In this document: positions 9,561-19,140 of the stretch, piece after piece
Layout of the letters: each line of letters starts with the position of its first letter
How positions within the stretch are numbered: the stretch's first letter is position 1
Assembly: GCA_964575335.1 (NCBI GenBank)
Contig: CAZNPU010000006.1
Span: 62,001 to 126,000 of the forward strand
Length of the DNA stretch: 64,000 bases
DNA from: CAZNPU01 sp964575335
GTDB taxonomy: Bacteria > Planctomycetota > Phycisphaerae > Phycisphaerales > SM1A02
Direction of reading: 5' to 3'
Translations under genes and position numbers: made by a program
The notes under the pieces: generated by a model
Told to the model about the DNA's origin: nothing
The model's database searches: none
The model's input: only the letters and a program-made list of their open reading frames with translations

Positions 9561-12500
9561 TCAACTGCAGCCCATCGAGTTGCCGCAGTTCATGCACTTG
9601 TAGCAACTGCCGTTGCGCACGGTGATCGATCCGCAGCCGTCGCATGCCGGCGCATCGCCCATCAGCGCGGCATTGGATTGATCAAGCGGATTGCTGGTAA
9701 TCAGCAGGCTGGCGGTTTCGGCAGTCAGACGCGAGGTGTTGGTTTCAACAACCACATGCGCCGTCGAAAACTGGGCTGTAGCTCCATTGCCGCTGGGAGT
9801 TGCCGAATGGCTCCGAGGCTGGGGATCGACGGTCTTCACCACGCCGGCATCGCTCGACTTCGCTTGAGCAGAACTCAACGCTCGCTTCATGTCGGCAGAA
9901 CCGCTGTTGGGTGACGCATCGGTTGATGATTCGATGTTCGACCATGATCTGTCCTCCTTGACGGCTGTACCGGCATCAACTGGTGCAGGTGTTGACGAAG
10001 CAGCGTCTTTCCTGGCGCTGGTGCTGCTATTGCTCTGCGAACGCTGCGGAGCGTTGGCTTCCCGGTAACCGGGAATGAACTCCATGCCCATCCACCGGAA
10101 GATGTAATCCACCAGACTCTTGGCAAACGGCACGTCACGGTTGGTGGTCATGCCCATCGGCTCGAAGCGTTGGTGGGCGAACTTGTTAACAAGACTTTCA
10201 ATCGGCACGCCGTACTGCAATGCCACACTAATCGCAGTACCCAGCGAATCCATCAGCCCGCCGATCGTCGAGCCTTCCTTGCTCATGGTGATGAACAGCT
10301 CGCCCGGCGAACCGTCATCGTACATGCCGACGGTCAGATAGCCCTCATGCCCAGCCACGTTGAAGTGGTGGGTGATGCTGTTGCGGGTGTCGGGCAGGCG
10401 GCGGCGCATTGGCCGTTCAATGATGCGCTCCACAATCCGCTCCACATACGTCGGCTCGGGCGTTGAATTATTTCGATCGCCGCTTTCGCCGGTAGCGGAT
10501 GATATCGATGAGGTCGATATCGCAGACGCTACTTCCGCAACTTCGGTTGAGAGCTCCCCCAATGCAGCGTTGACCTCATCAGCATCTTCATAGTCATCGT
10601 CGTCGAGGTCGGTGTCCGACTTGGTGTTGAGCGGCTGGCTCAGCTTGCTGCCGTCGCGGTACAGCGCATTGGCCTTCAGCCCCAGTTCCCAGCTCAGCCA
10701 GTACGCATTGCCGATATCCTCAACCGTCGCTTCACGCGGCAGGTTGATGGTCTTGGAAATCGCGCCGGAGATGAACGGTTGAGCGGCGGCCATCATGCGA
10801 ATGTGGCCTTCCGGAGCGATGAACCGCGTGCCGGTTGCGCCGCATTTGTTGGCGCAATCGAATACCGGCAGATGCTCCGGCCGCAGATGCGGTGCACCTT
10901 CAATCGTCTGCGTGCCACAGATCAGACGGTTCAACTCGTCGATCTGCTTGTTCGTCAGTCCCAGTGCCCGAAGACCGTTGAAGCTGGGATTGCGTCGCGC
11001 CGCGTCAGGATCGATGTTCAACGAGCGCAGCACGTGCTCGGGCATGGACCATGCGCTGAACGCAAAGCCAAGCTCAAATACCGTGGGCAGCGCGTTTTCC
11101 ACCTCTACCAGTTCTGTTGAGGTGTAGCCCTTGCTCGCCAGGAAATCGCGCAGCGTCTTGCCGAGCGCCTTCATGCTTTCAGGCAGGGGCGTATCAAGGC
11201 TCAATGTGCCCATCACATATGTGATGATCTCGTCGATCTGCGCAGCGTTGTAGCCCAGGTTCTTGAGCGCCGGCCGCAGCGAAGCGTTGGCGATTTTGAA
11301 GTATCCGCCGCCTGCAAGCTTCTTGAACTTCACCAGTGCAAAGTCCGGTTCTACGCCGGTGGTGTCGCAATCCATCAACAGGCCGATGGTTCCCGTCGGC
11401 GCGATCACCGTAACCTGCGCGTTGCGGAAGCCGTGCCGCTCGCCAAGTTCCAGCGCATCATCCCACGCCCGCGTGGCCCGCTGCAGCAGGTCCATTGCGT
11501 TGGCGAAATTGATCTGGCCGTTGATAAACCGTGTGTGATCAATCGGCACAGGTTTGATGGACAGCGATTCATATGCATCGGAATCGCGCGGCACGCCGTG
11601 CGCCGCACGCCGATGATTGCGAATCACCCGCATCATCGCATCGCGATTGACGGCAAAGCCGGGGAACGGTCCGAGTTCCGCAGCCATTGCCGCGCTGGTG
11701 GCGTATGCGCGGCCAGTAAGTATCGCGCTCATCACGCCGCAGATTGCACGGCCGTCTTCGCTGTCGTAGGGAATGCCCGCCTGCATCAGCATCGCGCCGA
11801 GGTTGGCGTAGCCCAATCCCAGCGTGCGGAATTCCCAGCTTCGGCGTGCGATCGCTTCAGACGGGAACGACGCCATCAGCACGCTGATTTCAAGCACGAT
11901 TGTCCACAGATTGATCGCGTGCTCATAGCCGTCCACATCGAACTGCCGCTCGTCTGCATCGAAGAACTGCAGCAGGTTGATCGACGCCAGATTGCAGGCC
12001 GTGTCGTCGAGGAACATGTACTCGCTGCACGGATTGCTGGCGTTGATCCGTCCGCTGTTGGGGCAGGTGTGCCAATCGTTGATCGTGGTGTCGTACTGCA
12101 CGCCCGGATCGGCGCATCGCCACGCAGCGAGGCAAATCTGCTGCCACAGATCGCGGGCCTTGAGCGTCTTGGCGGGCTTGCCGTCGGTACGGCGGCGCAG
12201 CACCCAGTCGCCATCACGCTCCACCGCGCGGAAGAACTCGTCGGTCAGGCGCACCGAGTTATTGCTGTTCTGACCCGAAACGGTGTAGTACGCCTCGCCG
12301 TTGAAGTCGTAGTTCAGCTTCAGGCCGAGCGATTCAGCAAGCGCCTTCTGATCCGGCCCCAGGTGCTTCATGCCTTCGACAAGAGCTGCAACCTTCAGCT
12401 CTTCTCGCACCTTCCAGTTCACAAAGGCTTCGATATCGGGATGATCAGCATCGAGGCAGACCATTTTGGCTGCTCGGCGGGTGGTGCCGCCGGATTTGAT

Positions 12501-13217
12501 CGCTCCCGCAGCGCGGTCGCCGATGCGCAGCCAGCTCATGAGGCCCGATGACGTGCCGCCGCCTGAAAGCGGTTCGCCCTCGCCGCGCAGCGACGAGAAG
12601 TTCGTGCCGGTGCCCGAACCGTATTTGAACAGGCGCGCTTCGCGCACCCACAGGTCCATGATGCCGCCTTCGCCCACCAGATCATCGCGCACCGACTGAA
12701 TGAAGCACGCATGCGGCTGGGGATGCGAGTAAGCGTCTTTGGCCAGGCTGATTGCGCCGGTGTCAGGATCGGCAACGTAATGCCCCTGCGGCGGGCCGCT
12801 GATGCCGTAGGCCCAGTGCAGCCCCGTGTTGAACCATTGCGGGCTGTTGGGCGCAGCCATCTGATGCAGCATCATGTAGCACAGTTCGTCATAGAACGCC
12901 TGCGCATCGTCTGTGGAATCAAAATAGCCGTGCCTCTCGCCCCAGTATTTCCAGCAGCCGGCCAAACGATGAATGACCTGGCGCACGGATCGCTCCGGAC
13001 CGGTGCTGCCATCGCCCTGCGGCACGCCGGCCTTGCGGAAGTACTTACTCACCATAATGTCCGTGGCAAGCTGGCTCCACTGTTTGGGAACCTCCGCATC
13101 CTTCATTTCAAAGACAACCGAGCCGTCGGCATTCGTAATGCGACTGGTGCGCTTGGTCCACTCGACGGTGGAGAACACGTCCTGGTTCGGTTGAGTAAAT
13201 CGACGGGTGATCTTCAT
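9561..13217 (-). CDS. nrdJ: Adenosylcobalamin-dependent ribonucleoside-diphosphate reductase (class II)
   Basis: A 1218-residue class II ribonucleotide reductase, which makes deoxyribonucleotides using adenosylcobalamin to form the thiyl radical, with or without oxygen. Visible are the N-terminal start typical of long NrdJ (TRRFTQPNQDVFSTVEW), the specificity region SGTGTNFSSLRGEGEPLSGG, and the radical site NPCSE (Cys about 397). PTGTIGLLMDCDTTGVEPDF and the second NrdJ half TVGMYDDGSPGELFITM also match. A Ser/Thr/Ala-rich linker of roughly 150 residues precedes a C-terminal zinc ribbon, ACDGCG then CYKCMNCGNSMGCS, which in this family relays electrons to the active site. ATG at 13217 is chosen over the in-frame TTG at 13223 because it matches family N-termini. 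Gene dcd lies upstream on the same strand. No cobalamin riboswitch or NrdR box could be recognised by eye. Confidence 0.96.
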   Translation of the reverse strand: MKITRRFTQPNQDVFSTVEWTKRTSRITNADGSVVFEMKDAEVPKQWSQLATDIMVSKYFRKAGVPQGDGSTGPERSVRQVIHRLAGCWKYWGERHGYFDSTDDAQAFYDELCYMMLHQMAAPNSPQWFNTGLHWAYGISGPPQGHYVADPDTGAISLAKDAYSHPQPHACFIQSVRDDLVGEGGIMDLWVREARLFKYGSGTGTNFSSLRGEGEPLSGGGTSSGLMSWLRIGDRAAGAIKSGGTTRRAAKMVCLDADHPDIEAFVNWKVREELKVAALVEGMKHLGPDQKALAESLGLKLNYDFNGEAYYTVSGQNSNNSVRLTDEFFRAVERDGDWVLRRRTDGKPAKTLKARDLWQQICLAAWRCADPGVQYDTTINDWHTCPNSGRINASNPCSEYMFLDDTACNLASINLLQFFDADERQFDVDGYEHAINLWTIVLEISVLMASFPSEAIARRSWEFRTLGLGYANLGAMLMQAGIPYDSEDGRAICGVMSAILTGRAYATSAAMAAELGPFPGFAVNRDAMMRVIRNHRRAAHGVPRDSDAYESLSIKPVPIDHTRFINGQINFANAMDLLQRATRAWDDALELGERHGFRNAQVTVIAPTGTIGLLMDCDTTGVEPDFALVKFKKLAGGGYFKIANASLRPALKNLGYNAAQIDEIITYVMGTLSLDTPLPESMKALGKTLRDFLASKGYTSTELVEVENALPTVFELGFAFSAWSMPEHVLRSLNIDPDAARRNPSFNGLRALGLTNKQIDELNRLICGTQTIEGAPHLRPEHLPVFDCANKCGATGTRFIAPEGHIRMMAAAQPFISGAISKTINLPREATVEDIGNAYWLSWELGLKANALYRDGSKLSQPLNTKSDTDLDDDDYEDADEVNAALGELSTEVAEVASAISTSSISSATGESGDRNNSTPEPTYVERIVERIIERPMRRRLPDTRNSITHHFNVAGHEGYLTVGMYDDGSPGELFITMSKEGSTIGGLMDSLGTAISVALQYGVPIESLVNKFAHQRFEPMGMTTNRDVPFAKSLVDYIFRWMGMEFIPGYREANAPQRSQSNSSTSARKDAASSTPAPVDAGTAVKEDRSWSNIESSTDASPNSGSADMKRALSSAQAKSSDAGVVKTVDPQPRSHSATPSGNGATAQFSTAHVVVETNTSRLTAETASLLITSNPLDQSNAALMGDAPACDGCGSITVRNGSCYKCMNCGNSMGCS

Positions 13218-13264
13218 GGGCAAACCCCGTTGTAAGCGAGGCCAAGAGGTAAACGAATTGCGAA

Positions 13265-13371
13265 TCTCCCCCTCCCTGGAAGAGAGGGGCTGGTGGGTGG
13301 GTCAAACAGCACGACGTTGACCGGCCGCGTGCTTCACCCACCCTCTGACCCCCTCCCTCAAGGGAGGGGGG
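13265..13371. repeat. Imperfect palindromic element upstream of nrdJ
   Basis: Two G/C-tract-rich arms, about 13268-13312 and 13329-13370, are imperfect inverted copies of each other around a 16-base centre. The right arm contains its own perfect hairpin, CCCCCTCCCT beside AGGGAGGGGG with a central CA. It has the architecture of a small REP or MITE-like element; no transposase is nearby. It lies exactly between the intact nrdJ start and the relic nrdJ start. Confidence 0.65.
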
Positions 13372-13450
13372 AATGCTTTCTGTGCGACGCCCACTTGTGG
13401 GTGGAGAACACGTCCTGGTGTGGTTGAGCAAAGCGTCGGATGTTTTTCAT
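13370..13450 (-). pseudogene. Relic of a second nrdJ 5' end (first 19 codons)
   Basis: Reading the minus strand from an ATG at 13450 gives MKNIRRFAQPHQDVFST, which aligns without gaps to MKITRRFTQPNQDVFST at the true nrdJ start. The two 57-base segments (13394-13450 and 13161-13217) match at about 45 positions. After codon 20 similarity stops, and the frame ends at a TGA inside the palindromic element (about 13370). No Shine-Dalgarno sequence is obvious. Alternatives are a partial tandem duplication or a former start of the same gene displaced by element insertion. The rest of the interval up to dcd (13451-13694) shows nothing recognisable. Confidence 0.7.
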
Positions 13451-13694
13451 TGTGAGCGTCCTTAGCTTCCGTGCTTGTCTTTGAACTTGGCCGTCGGTGG
13501 CCAACGGAACGATTGCGCGTTGCAACTCAATTGGGCAGGCTATCTCAGCGATATTGCGTTCATCTCAATGTTGAAAGCATGGCTATCAATGCTCGAAACA
13601 TTGCTGTCAATCCTGCTCATTCGTCTTTTGCTGCTGCTGCCACATCAGTTTCCATCATTTCGAGCTTCTGAAGGAACTGCAGTGGAAGGCCAAT

Positions 13695-14267
13695 TCAGTC
13701 CACCCGCGGCAGCGTCAGTCCTGACTGATCCTGATACTTGCCCGCTTTGTCTGCATACGAAACAGCACACACCCGGTCGGCTTTGAGGAACACCATCTGC
13801 GCAATGCCTTCGTTGGCGTAGATTTTTGCCGGCAGGGGAGTGGTGTTGGAAATTTCGATCGTGACCTTGCCGCGCCATTCTGGCTCCAGGGGCGTGACGT
13901 TCACGATGATGCCGCAGCGGGCGTAGGTGCTTTTGCCCACGCAGATCGCCAGGACATCGCGGGGAATCGTGAAGGTCTCAACCGTTTCGCACAGCGCGAA
14001 GCTGTTGGGCGGGATGATGACGTGATCCTTGCCGGTGTTGCGCGTGTCGACGGTGACGAACAGGTCATCGTTGAAGTTCTTGGGGTCGACGATGGCCTGA
14101 CCGCCGTTGCGGCTCACGTTGGTGAAGATTTTGAACAGCGTTCCCACGCGGACGTCGTAGCCGTAGCTGGAGACCCCGTAGCTGACCTTGCCGGGGCGTT
14201 TGACGTTCTCCTCGAACGGCTCAATGCCGATGAGTTCTCGAATTTGCGTGTCACAGAGCACCGTCAT
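13695..14267 (-). CDS. dcd: dCTP deaminase
   Basis: A 190-residue member of the dCTP deaminase/dUTPase fold, normal length. It deaminates dCTP to dUTP, the source of dUMP for thymidylate. The conserved blocks are visible: SYGYDVRVG, the nucleotide-binding GKSTYARCGIIVNVTPLEPEW, the catalytic Glu in VTIEISN, and the C-terminal lid with KYQDQSGLTLPR. The start at 14267 has a well-placed TAGGAG nine bases upstream on the minus strand. It is upstream of nrdJ on the same strand, fitting a shared role in deoxynucleotide supply, although the palindromic element lies between them. Whether it is mono-functional or also hydrolyses dUTP cannot be told by eye. Confidence 0.95.
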   Translation of the reverse strand: MTVLCDTQIRELIGIEPFEENVKRPGKVSYGVSSYGYDVRVGTLFKIFTNVSRNGGQAIVDPKNFNDDLFVTVDTRNTGKDHVIIPPNSFALCETVETFTIPRDVLAICVGKSTYARCGIIVNVTPLEPEWRGKVTIEISNTTPLPAKIYANEGIAQMVFLKADRVCAVSYADKAGKYQDQSGLTLPRVD

Positions 14268-14768
14268 GGTGTGCCGCTCCTAACCGGCGCCGCACGCAGG
14301 TTCAATCACTCACTGCGGCTCGTTGACCGAGCGGCAAGGCGATTGGCTGGTGCAGGCAATATTCATGTTGTGGTTCCCAACCAAACGAGCGTGGCTTGTT
14401 CCAACCTGCCGTGGCCTTGGGCGGACGTATTCGGGAGCGGGACGTCATGTCCTCACCCCGCGATCCCTCCTGTCGCCTTGGGCAAGTTCAGATTGGGCAA
14501 ACTTCAGCTCTGATAGGCGTATCCTACTACTACATCTGGTGGCTGCAAGAAAACAAAACCCAGAATCTTGAGTTTTTTGCAGCCAGTTCGTAAGGCGAAG
14601 CCTAGCAAGAGCTTAGCACGCGAGCACCCGGAAGGCGAACCCCAACTGCTGGTGTGGACAAGTTGACAGAAGCTGTCAATCGACCAAGGTGTTGTGTGCC
14701 TATGATTGTGGTCCATTGCGTCAGGCAGCCCGCTGTTGGGTTGCGCAAAAGCGGGTACACTGGAGGTT
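14268..14768. other. 501-base divergent intergenic region (dcd / pcrA)
   Basis: Promoters for dcd (-) and pcrA (+) should be here. I found no RNA gene and no convincing coding frame. No strong promoter boxes or operator palindromes stood out. Confidence 0.4.
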
Positions 14769-17117
14769 ATGGAGAGGCCGGAGAATCGGTTGTTGGATGG
14801 GCTGACACAGCCTCAGCAGGAAGCGGTGGGCCACATTGATGGCCCGCTGTTGGTTTTGGCCGGCCCCGGTTCGGGCAAGACAACGGTCGTGACCCGTCGG
14901 GTGGCGAACCTGATCGCCCAAGGCATACCACCATGGCAGATTCTGGCGCTGACGTTCACCAACAAGGCTGCCGGCGAGATGCGCGAGCGCATCGAAAAGC
15001 TGCTGCCGGAGAACCTCACCGGCAAACGCGGTCTGACGATCAGCACGTTTCACTCCTTCTGCGCCCGGCTGCTGCGACGCTACGCCCATGCAGCGGGATT
15101 GTCGGAACGGTTTTCCATTTACGACACCGCTGACCAGCGCGAAGCGATCAGGCAGGCGCTCAAGGAAGCGGGACTCGACAGCAAGAACTGGACGCCTGCC
15201 AGCTTGGGATCTGCGATCAGCAACGCCAAGAATCAACTGCTCGACGCTGCAGCCTACGCTGCGCAGGCCAGCGACTTCTACACCCGTACGATCGCCAAGG
15301 CATACACGAACTATGAGCGCATTTTGAAGAAGAACGATGCGCTTGATTTCGATGATCTGCTGCTGGTGTCCGCCCGACTGCTCAAGCACAACGAATCGGT
15401 TCGCCGCGAGCTGCAGGAGCGCTTTCAGTACATCATGATCGATGAGTATCAGGACACGAACTATGCGCAGTTCGTGATCGCGCACGCGCTGGCGGCATCG
15501 CACCGCAACATCTGCGTTGTGGGCGATCCTGATCAATCGATCTACGCATGGCGCGGCGCTGACATTCGCAACATTCTCGAATTCGAAGAGCATTACCCCA
15601 ATGCGAAGGTGATCGCGCTGGGACAGAACTTCCGCAGCACCGGCCACATCGTCGAGGCGGCATCAGCGCTTATTCAGCACAACAGCAGGCGCAAGCACAA
15701 GGACATTTTCACCGAGCTTGGCGCAGGCGAGAAACCGGTGGTGGTAATGTGCTTTGATGAGCATCATGAGGCAAGGCTGATTGTTGATGAGTTCAAAAAG
15801 CGGCGTGAAGAAGGTGTGCCGTGGCGCGAAATGGCGGTGCTGTATCGCGTCAACGCGCTCAGCCGCGTGCTGGAGGAGGAGTTCCGCAACGCGAACATTC
15901 CGTATGTGATCGCGCGGGGCACAGCGTTTTACGATCGCAAGGAAATCAAAGACGCACTGGCGTATCTGCGCATTGTGGCGAACCCCAACGATGAAGTATC
16001 GCTGCGGCGGATCATCAATACGCCCACGCGCGGCATCGGCGATACGTCGCTGAACAAAGTCGAAATCTTCGCTATCAACAATCAGTTGCGTCTGTTTGAT
16101 GCGCTGCAGCGAGCCGGCGAAATCAGTGATCTGTCGCCTCGTGCGGTCAACGCCATGACGCGGTTCACGGCAATGGTGGCGGCATGGCGCACTGCAGCCA
16201 GCGGCAACACCGCCAGCGGGGCCGACATGCTCATGCCAGGTTCGCACGGCAAGGCGGCGCTGGCTGAACTGGTCGAGCGCATCATTCGCGAATCGGGCCT
16301 GGAAATGATGTATAAAAAATCCAAGGCCGAGGAGGATCGCGAACGGCTGGAAAACCTGGATGAACTGATCAACGCTGCTGCAGAGTTTGTTCCGCCTGAA
16401 GATGAAAGCGGCCAGGTGCGCGAGTTCACGTTGCTGGAAACGCTCAGCGCGTATCTCGAATCGGTCGCGCTGGTGAGCGATGCTGATGCGATCGACCCGG
16501 CCAACGGCGCGGTGACGCTGATGACATTGCACGCAGCCAAGGGATTGGAATTCGACGTCGTCGCCATGGCGGGGCTTGAAGAAGGGCTGCTGCCGCATTT
16601 ACGTGCTGCGACAAGTCCGTCGGAGCTTGAAGAAGAGCGGCGGCTGTGCTTTGTGGGCATCACGCGCGCCAAGCGGCATCTGCTGATGACGCATGCGGCA
16701 TGGCGCACTCAGCGAGGACTGCGCGAGCGAACGATATCCAGCCAGTTTTTGCGCGAGCTGCCGAGCGATCGTGTGGTGTTCAGCGATCAGGCAGGCGAGG
16801 ATGATCACAGCAACGCGTTTGGTGATGATGATTTTTCCGCAGGTATAACAACCGCCAGCGCCCGGCCGTGGGGGCGCGGTTCATACGATGTTGCAGGGCG
16901 TTCAACGAGATCATCATCGTTATCAAGAAGCCTGGGCCGCACGTCAGCGAACGTTGAGTTTCCGGTGGGCGCGCTGGTGATGCACCCGAAGTTCGGGCTT
17001 GGACGTGTGGAGGTCTACACGCCGCGCGCTACGGGTTCGAGCGTGCAGGTGGCGTTTCACTCAGTCGGCCGCAAGACGCTGATTGTGGAATACGCAAAAC
17101 TGCAGCGCGTGGAATGA
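14769..17117 (+). CDS. pcrA: PcrA/UvrD-type 3'-5' DNA helicase
   Basis: A 782-residue superfamily 1A helicase used in nucleotide excision repair, mismatch repair and clearing of stalled replication. Motifs in order: Q motif LTQPQQEAV, Walker A AGPGSGKTT (about 31-39), Ia FTNKAAGEMRERI, II MIDEYQDTN, III VGDPDQSIYAWRGAD, V LMTLHAAKGLEFDVV, and VI EERRLCFVGITRAKRHL. The C-terminus ends in a Tudor-like module (HPKFGLGRV and a final KLQRVE), typical of PcrA for binding RNA polymerase. In-frame codons reach back to 14706, but the ATG at 14769 matches the family start and has GGAGG just upstream, although at a short spacing. Transcribed alone. Confidence 0.94.
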   Translation: MERPENRLLDGLTQPQQEAVGHIDGPLLVLAGPGSGKTTVVTRRVANLIAQGIPPWQILALTFTNKAAGEMRERIEKLLPENLTGKRGLTISTFHSFCARLLRRYAHAAGLSERFSIYDTADQREAIRQALKEAGLDSKNWTPASLGSAISNAKNQLLDAAAYAAQASDFYTRTIAKAYTNYERILKKNDALDFDDLLLVSARLLKHNESVRRELQERFQYIMIDEYQDTNYAQFVIAHALAASHRNICVVGDPDQSIYAWRGADIRNILEFEEHYPNAKVIALGQNFRSTGHIVEAASALIQHNSRRKHKDIFTELGAGEKPVVVMCFDEHHEARLIVDEFKKRREEGVPWREMAVLYRVNALSRVLEEEFRNANIPYVIARGTAFYDRKEIKDALAYLRIVANPNDEVSLRRIINTPTRGIGDTSLNKVEIFAINNQLRLFDALQRAGEISDLSPRAVNAMTRFTAMVAAWRTAASGNTASGADMLMPGSHGKAALAELVERIIRESGLEMMYKKSKAEEDRERLENLDELINAAAEFVPPEDESGQVREFTLLETLSAYLESVALVSDADAIDPANGAVTLMTLHAAKGLEFDVVAMAGLEEGLLPHLRAATSPSELEEERRLCFVGITRAKRHLLMTHAAWRTQRGLRERTISSQFLRELPSDRVVFSDQAGEDDHSNAFGDDDFSAGITTASARPWGRGSYDVAGRSTRSSSLSRSLGRTSANVEFPVGALVMHPKFGLGRVEVYTPRATGSSVQVAFHSVGRKTLIVEYAKLQRVE

Positions 17118-17145
17118 CCACGTGGGCATGGGGCTGCTGCGAAGT

Positions 17146-17868
17146 TTATTGCATTCCAAGCTGCTTGATCGCTTCGAGCAAGGTGGGGTCGGTGTTGATC
17201 GCCTGGCTCATGATCTTTATTCGAACCTGCTGCGCGCTTGTCAGGCGTCCTGCCTCAATGTCGGCGATAGCGGAGGGAACATAAGGAATAATGCTGTTTA
17301 TCAGGCGTTCCATGGCGTCCAGGTTCGGGAGCATTTCGCTCATCTTTGGATCGTACTCGTAGGTGTAGCCGGAGACCCACCAACGATCGCCAATCTTCAC
17401 CAGTTGCAGCGTTTGCGGTTCTCCCTTGTCGTTCTGGTACTCCGCCTGGGCGCGGCTGCTATCGTTTGAGATCATCACTGCCGGTTTGTCCGGCGCCGTC
17501 ATCGGCTTGGTGTTGCCAGGGATCCAGCCTTCACGGAATTTTTCGAACATGCGCCGATCCAAATCCGTGATCGGAATGACCGATCGCATGAAGCGGAGCA
17601 ATCGCTGCTGCAGTTCGTTCTCGGCATACACGAGTTCAATCTGTGCTGCAGGGTTGACCGGATCTGTCGTGGTGATCTGATTGCAATATTGCAACAGCGC
17701 CTCAGCGGAGGCAAACCGCGGATCGACTGTGGCAGCAGCCGTTGAAGCAGAAGCCGACTGTTCACCGCCGCTGTTTTCGCCACTGCACGCGGCAAGGCTG
17801 AGCATGAAAATGCCAACAACGGCCATTGCCGCTGCACGCATGATTCGTCCCACACACAATTGTGACAT
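17146..17868 (-). CDS. Predicted lipoprotein, function unknown
   Basis: A 240-residue protein with an N-terminal hydrophobic segment and a lipobox ending LAAC (lipidated Cys about 28), followed by a Ser/Ala-rich linker. So it is probably a membrane-anchored periplasmic lipoprotein. The start at 17868 is chosen because AGGAG lies seven bases upstream on the minus strand; a longer frame to 17967 has no such support. The body is mixed alpha/beta with a segment LVKIGDRWWVSGYTYE resembling the DUF4878/SnoaL-like 'conserved stress lipoprotein' pattern, but I cannot assign a family firmly. It is convergent with pcrA (29 bases apart) and divergent from queG (117 bases apart), so it is likely monocistronic. 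Confidence 0.75.
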   Translation of the reverse strand: MSQLCVGRIMRAAAMAVVGIFMLSLAACSGENSGGEQSASASTAAATVDPRFASAEALLQYCNQITTTDPVNPAAQIELVYAENELQQRLLRFMRSVIPITDLDRRMFEKFREGWIPGNTKPMTAPDKPAVMISNDSSRAQAEYQNDKGEPQTLQLVKIGDRWWVSGYTYEYDPKMSEMLPNLDAMERLINSIIPYVPSAIADIEAGRLTSAQQVRIKIMSQAINTDPTLLEAIKQLGMQ

Positions 17869-17985
17869 TGATACGCTCCTGGTCTGGAGTTGCAATCCCT
17901 GAGCCATACAGATGGCTTCCACAATTCGAGGAACCCCAGTATGACATCGTGGGGTGTCAGTTGACAAGCCCCTACGATATGCTTG

Positions 17986-19068
17986 ATGGCACGCGCTGCT
18001 TGCAATCAGTCAGAGAGTGTTCTTGCCCGATGCCGCGAGTTGGGCTTTGCCCTTGCCGGCATAACTGATGCTGCGCCAACTGATTACGAGAAGGAATTGT
18101 TGGACTGGCTGGCGGCGGGAAAGCATGGCGAAATGGAATATCTCCGCCGGCATGTGGATTTGCGAATCGACCCGCGTGCAATGGTTCCGGGCGCGAAATC
18201 GATCATCGTCGTGGCCGACCGTTATGCAGGGCCGGCATCGAATTCATCCGCAGCGCGGTCATCATCAATCGCCAGCAACCGACTGGGCCGCATTGCCCGA
18301 TATGCGCGCGGCGACGACTATCACACGGTGATGAAAAAGCGGCTGCATGTGCTGTGCAACGAACTGGCCCAGCAGTTTCCGGATGAAACGTTCCGCGCGT
18401 GCGTCGATACCGCGCCGGTGCTCGAACGCGAACACGCGCAGCGGGCTGGCCTTGGCGCAGTAGGAAAAAATACGCTGCTCATTCAGCGCGGCGTGGGAAG
18501 CTACCTGCTGCTTGGCGAGATCATCACCACCCTGCCTCTGCAGCCAACTGGTCCGAGCGCCCCCGACCCCTGCAGCACGTGCACGCGCTGCATCGATGCG
18601 TGTCCCACGCAGGCGATCACGCCATGGTCGGTCGACGCCACGCGCTGCATCAGCTACCTCACCATCGAGCATCGCAGCCTGATCGATGAAACGTATCACG
18701 AAGCGATCGGCAACTGGATTTTCGGCTGCGACATTTGTCAGGAAGTATGCCCGCACAATCAGCCCACGCGGCGCACGCGAGAAACGCCGACGCACCCAGC
18801 CTATCAGCCGCGGCGGGAAGGATTCGATCTGCTCGAAGTGCTGAACTGGGATGAAGAGGCCCGACGTCTGGCGTTCATCAAATCGTCAATGAAGCGGGCC
18901 AAGCTCAACATGATGAAGCGCAACGCGCTGATCGCAGCCGGGAACGTGCTTGCGCAGCATCCTGATGATGATGAACTGCGCAACCTCGTGCAGGAAATCG
19001 CAGGCGATGACACTGAAGATGCGCTGGTTCGCGATACAGCGCAGCAGGTTGTGAGGAGAATGCGCTAA
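17986..19068 (+). CDS. queG: Epoxyqueuosine reductase, cobalamin-dependent
   Basis: A 360-residue protein of the usual size for QueG, the iron-sulfur and cobalamin enzyme that reduces epoxyqueuosine to queuosine at the wobble position of tRNAs with GUN anticodons. Features seen: CRELGFALAGI near the start, VDTAPVLEREHAQRAGLGAVGKN, and the two ferredoxin-like clusters CSTCTRCIDACP (Cys about 196, 199, 202, 206) and CDICQEVCPHN (about 248 on). The C-terminal HEAT-like helices end in the Arg-rich VVRRMR. ATG at 17986 is preferred to the adjacent TTG. No other queuosine gene is in the window. It is one of three cobalamin enzymes here. Confidence 0.94.
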   Translation: MARAACNQSESVLARCRELGFALAGITDAAPTDYEKELLDWLAAGKHGEMEYLRRHVDLRIDPRAMVPGAKSIIVVADRYAGPASNSSAARSSSIASNRLGRIARYARGDDYHTVMKKRLHVLCNELAQQFPDETFRACVDTAPVLEREHAQRAGLGAVGKNTLLIQRGVGSYLLLGEIITTLPLQPTGPSAPDPCSTCTRCIDACPTQAITPWSVDATRCISYLTIEHRSLIDETYHEAIGNWIFGCDICQEVCPHNQPTRRTRETPTHPAYQPRREGFDLLEVLNWDEEARRLAFIKSSMKRAKLNMMKRNALIAAGNVLAQHPDDDELRNLVQEIAGDDTEDALVRDTAQQVVRRMR

Positions 19069-19140
19069 GCCCCGCAGGTTTTCGAGGCGCAGGAAAAGCA
19101 ATGCCCCTGCGCGCTGTGCAAATTATCTGCCAAGCAGAAC

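Noticed and set aside
9169..9603. 144-codon plus-strand open frame before nrdJ
   Set aside because: No similarity, no ribosome-binding site and overlap with the conserved nrdJ zinc-ribbon end.
11433..12551. 372-codon open frame on the plus strand inside nrdJ
   Set aside because: It is antisense to the conserved NrdJ sequence, has no family resemblance and is rich in His and Arg as expected for an antisense frame of a GC-rich gene.
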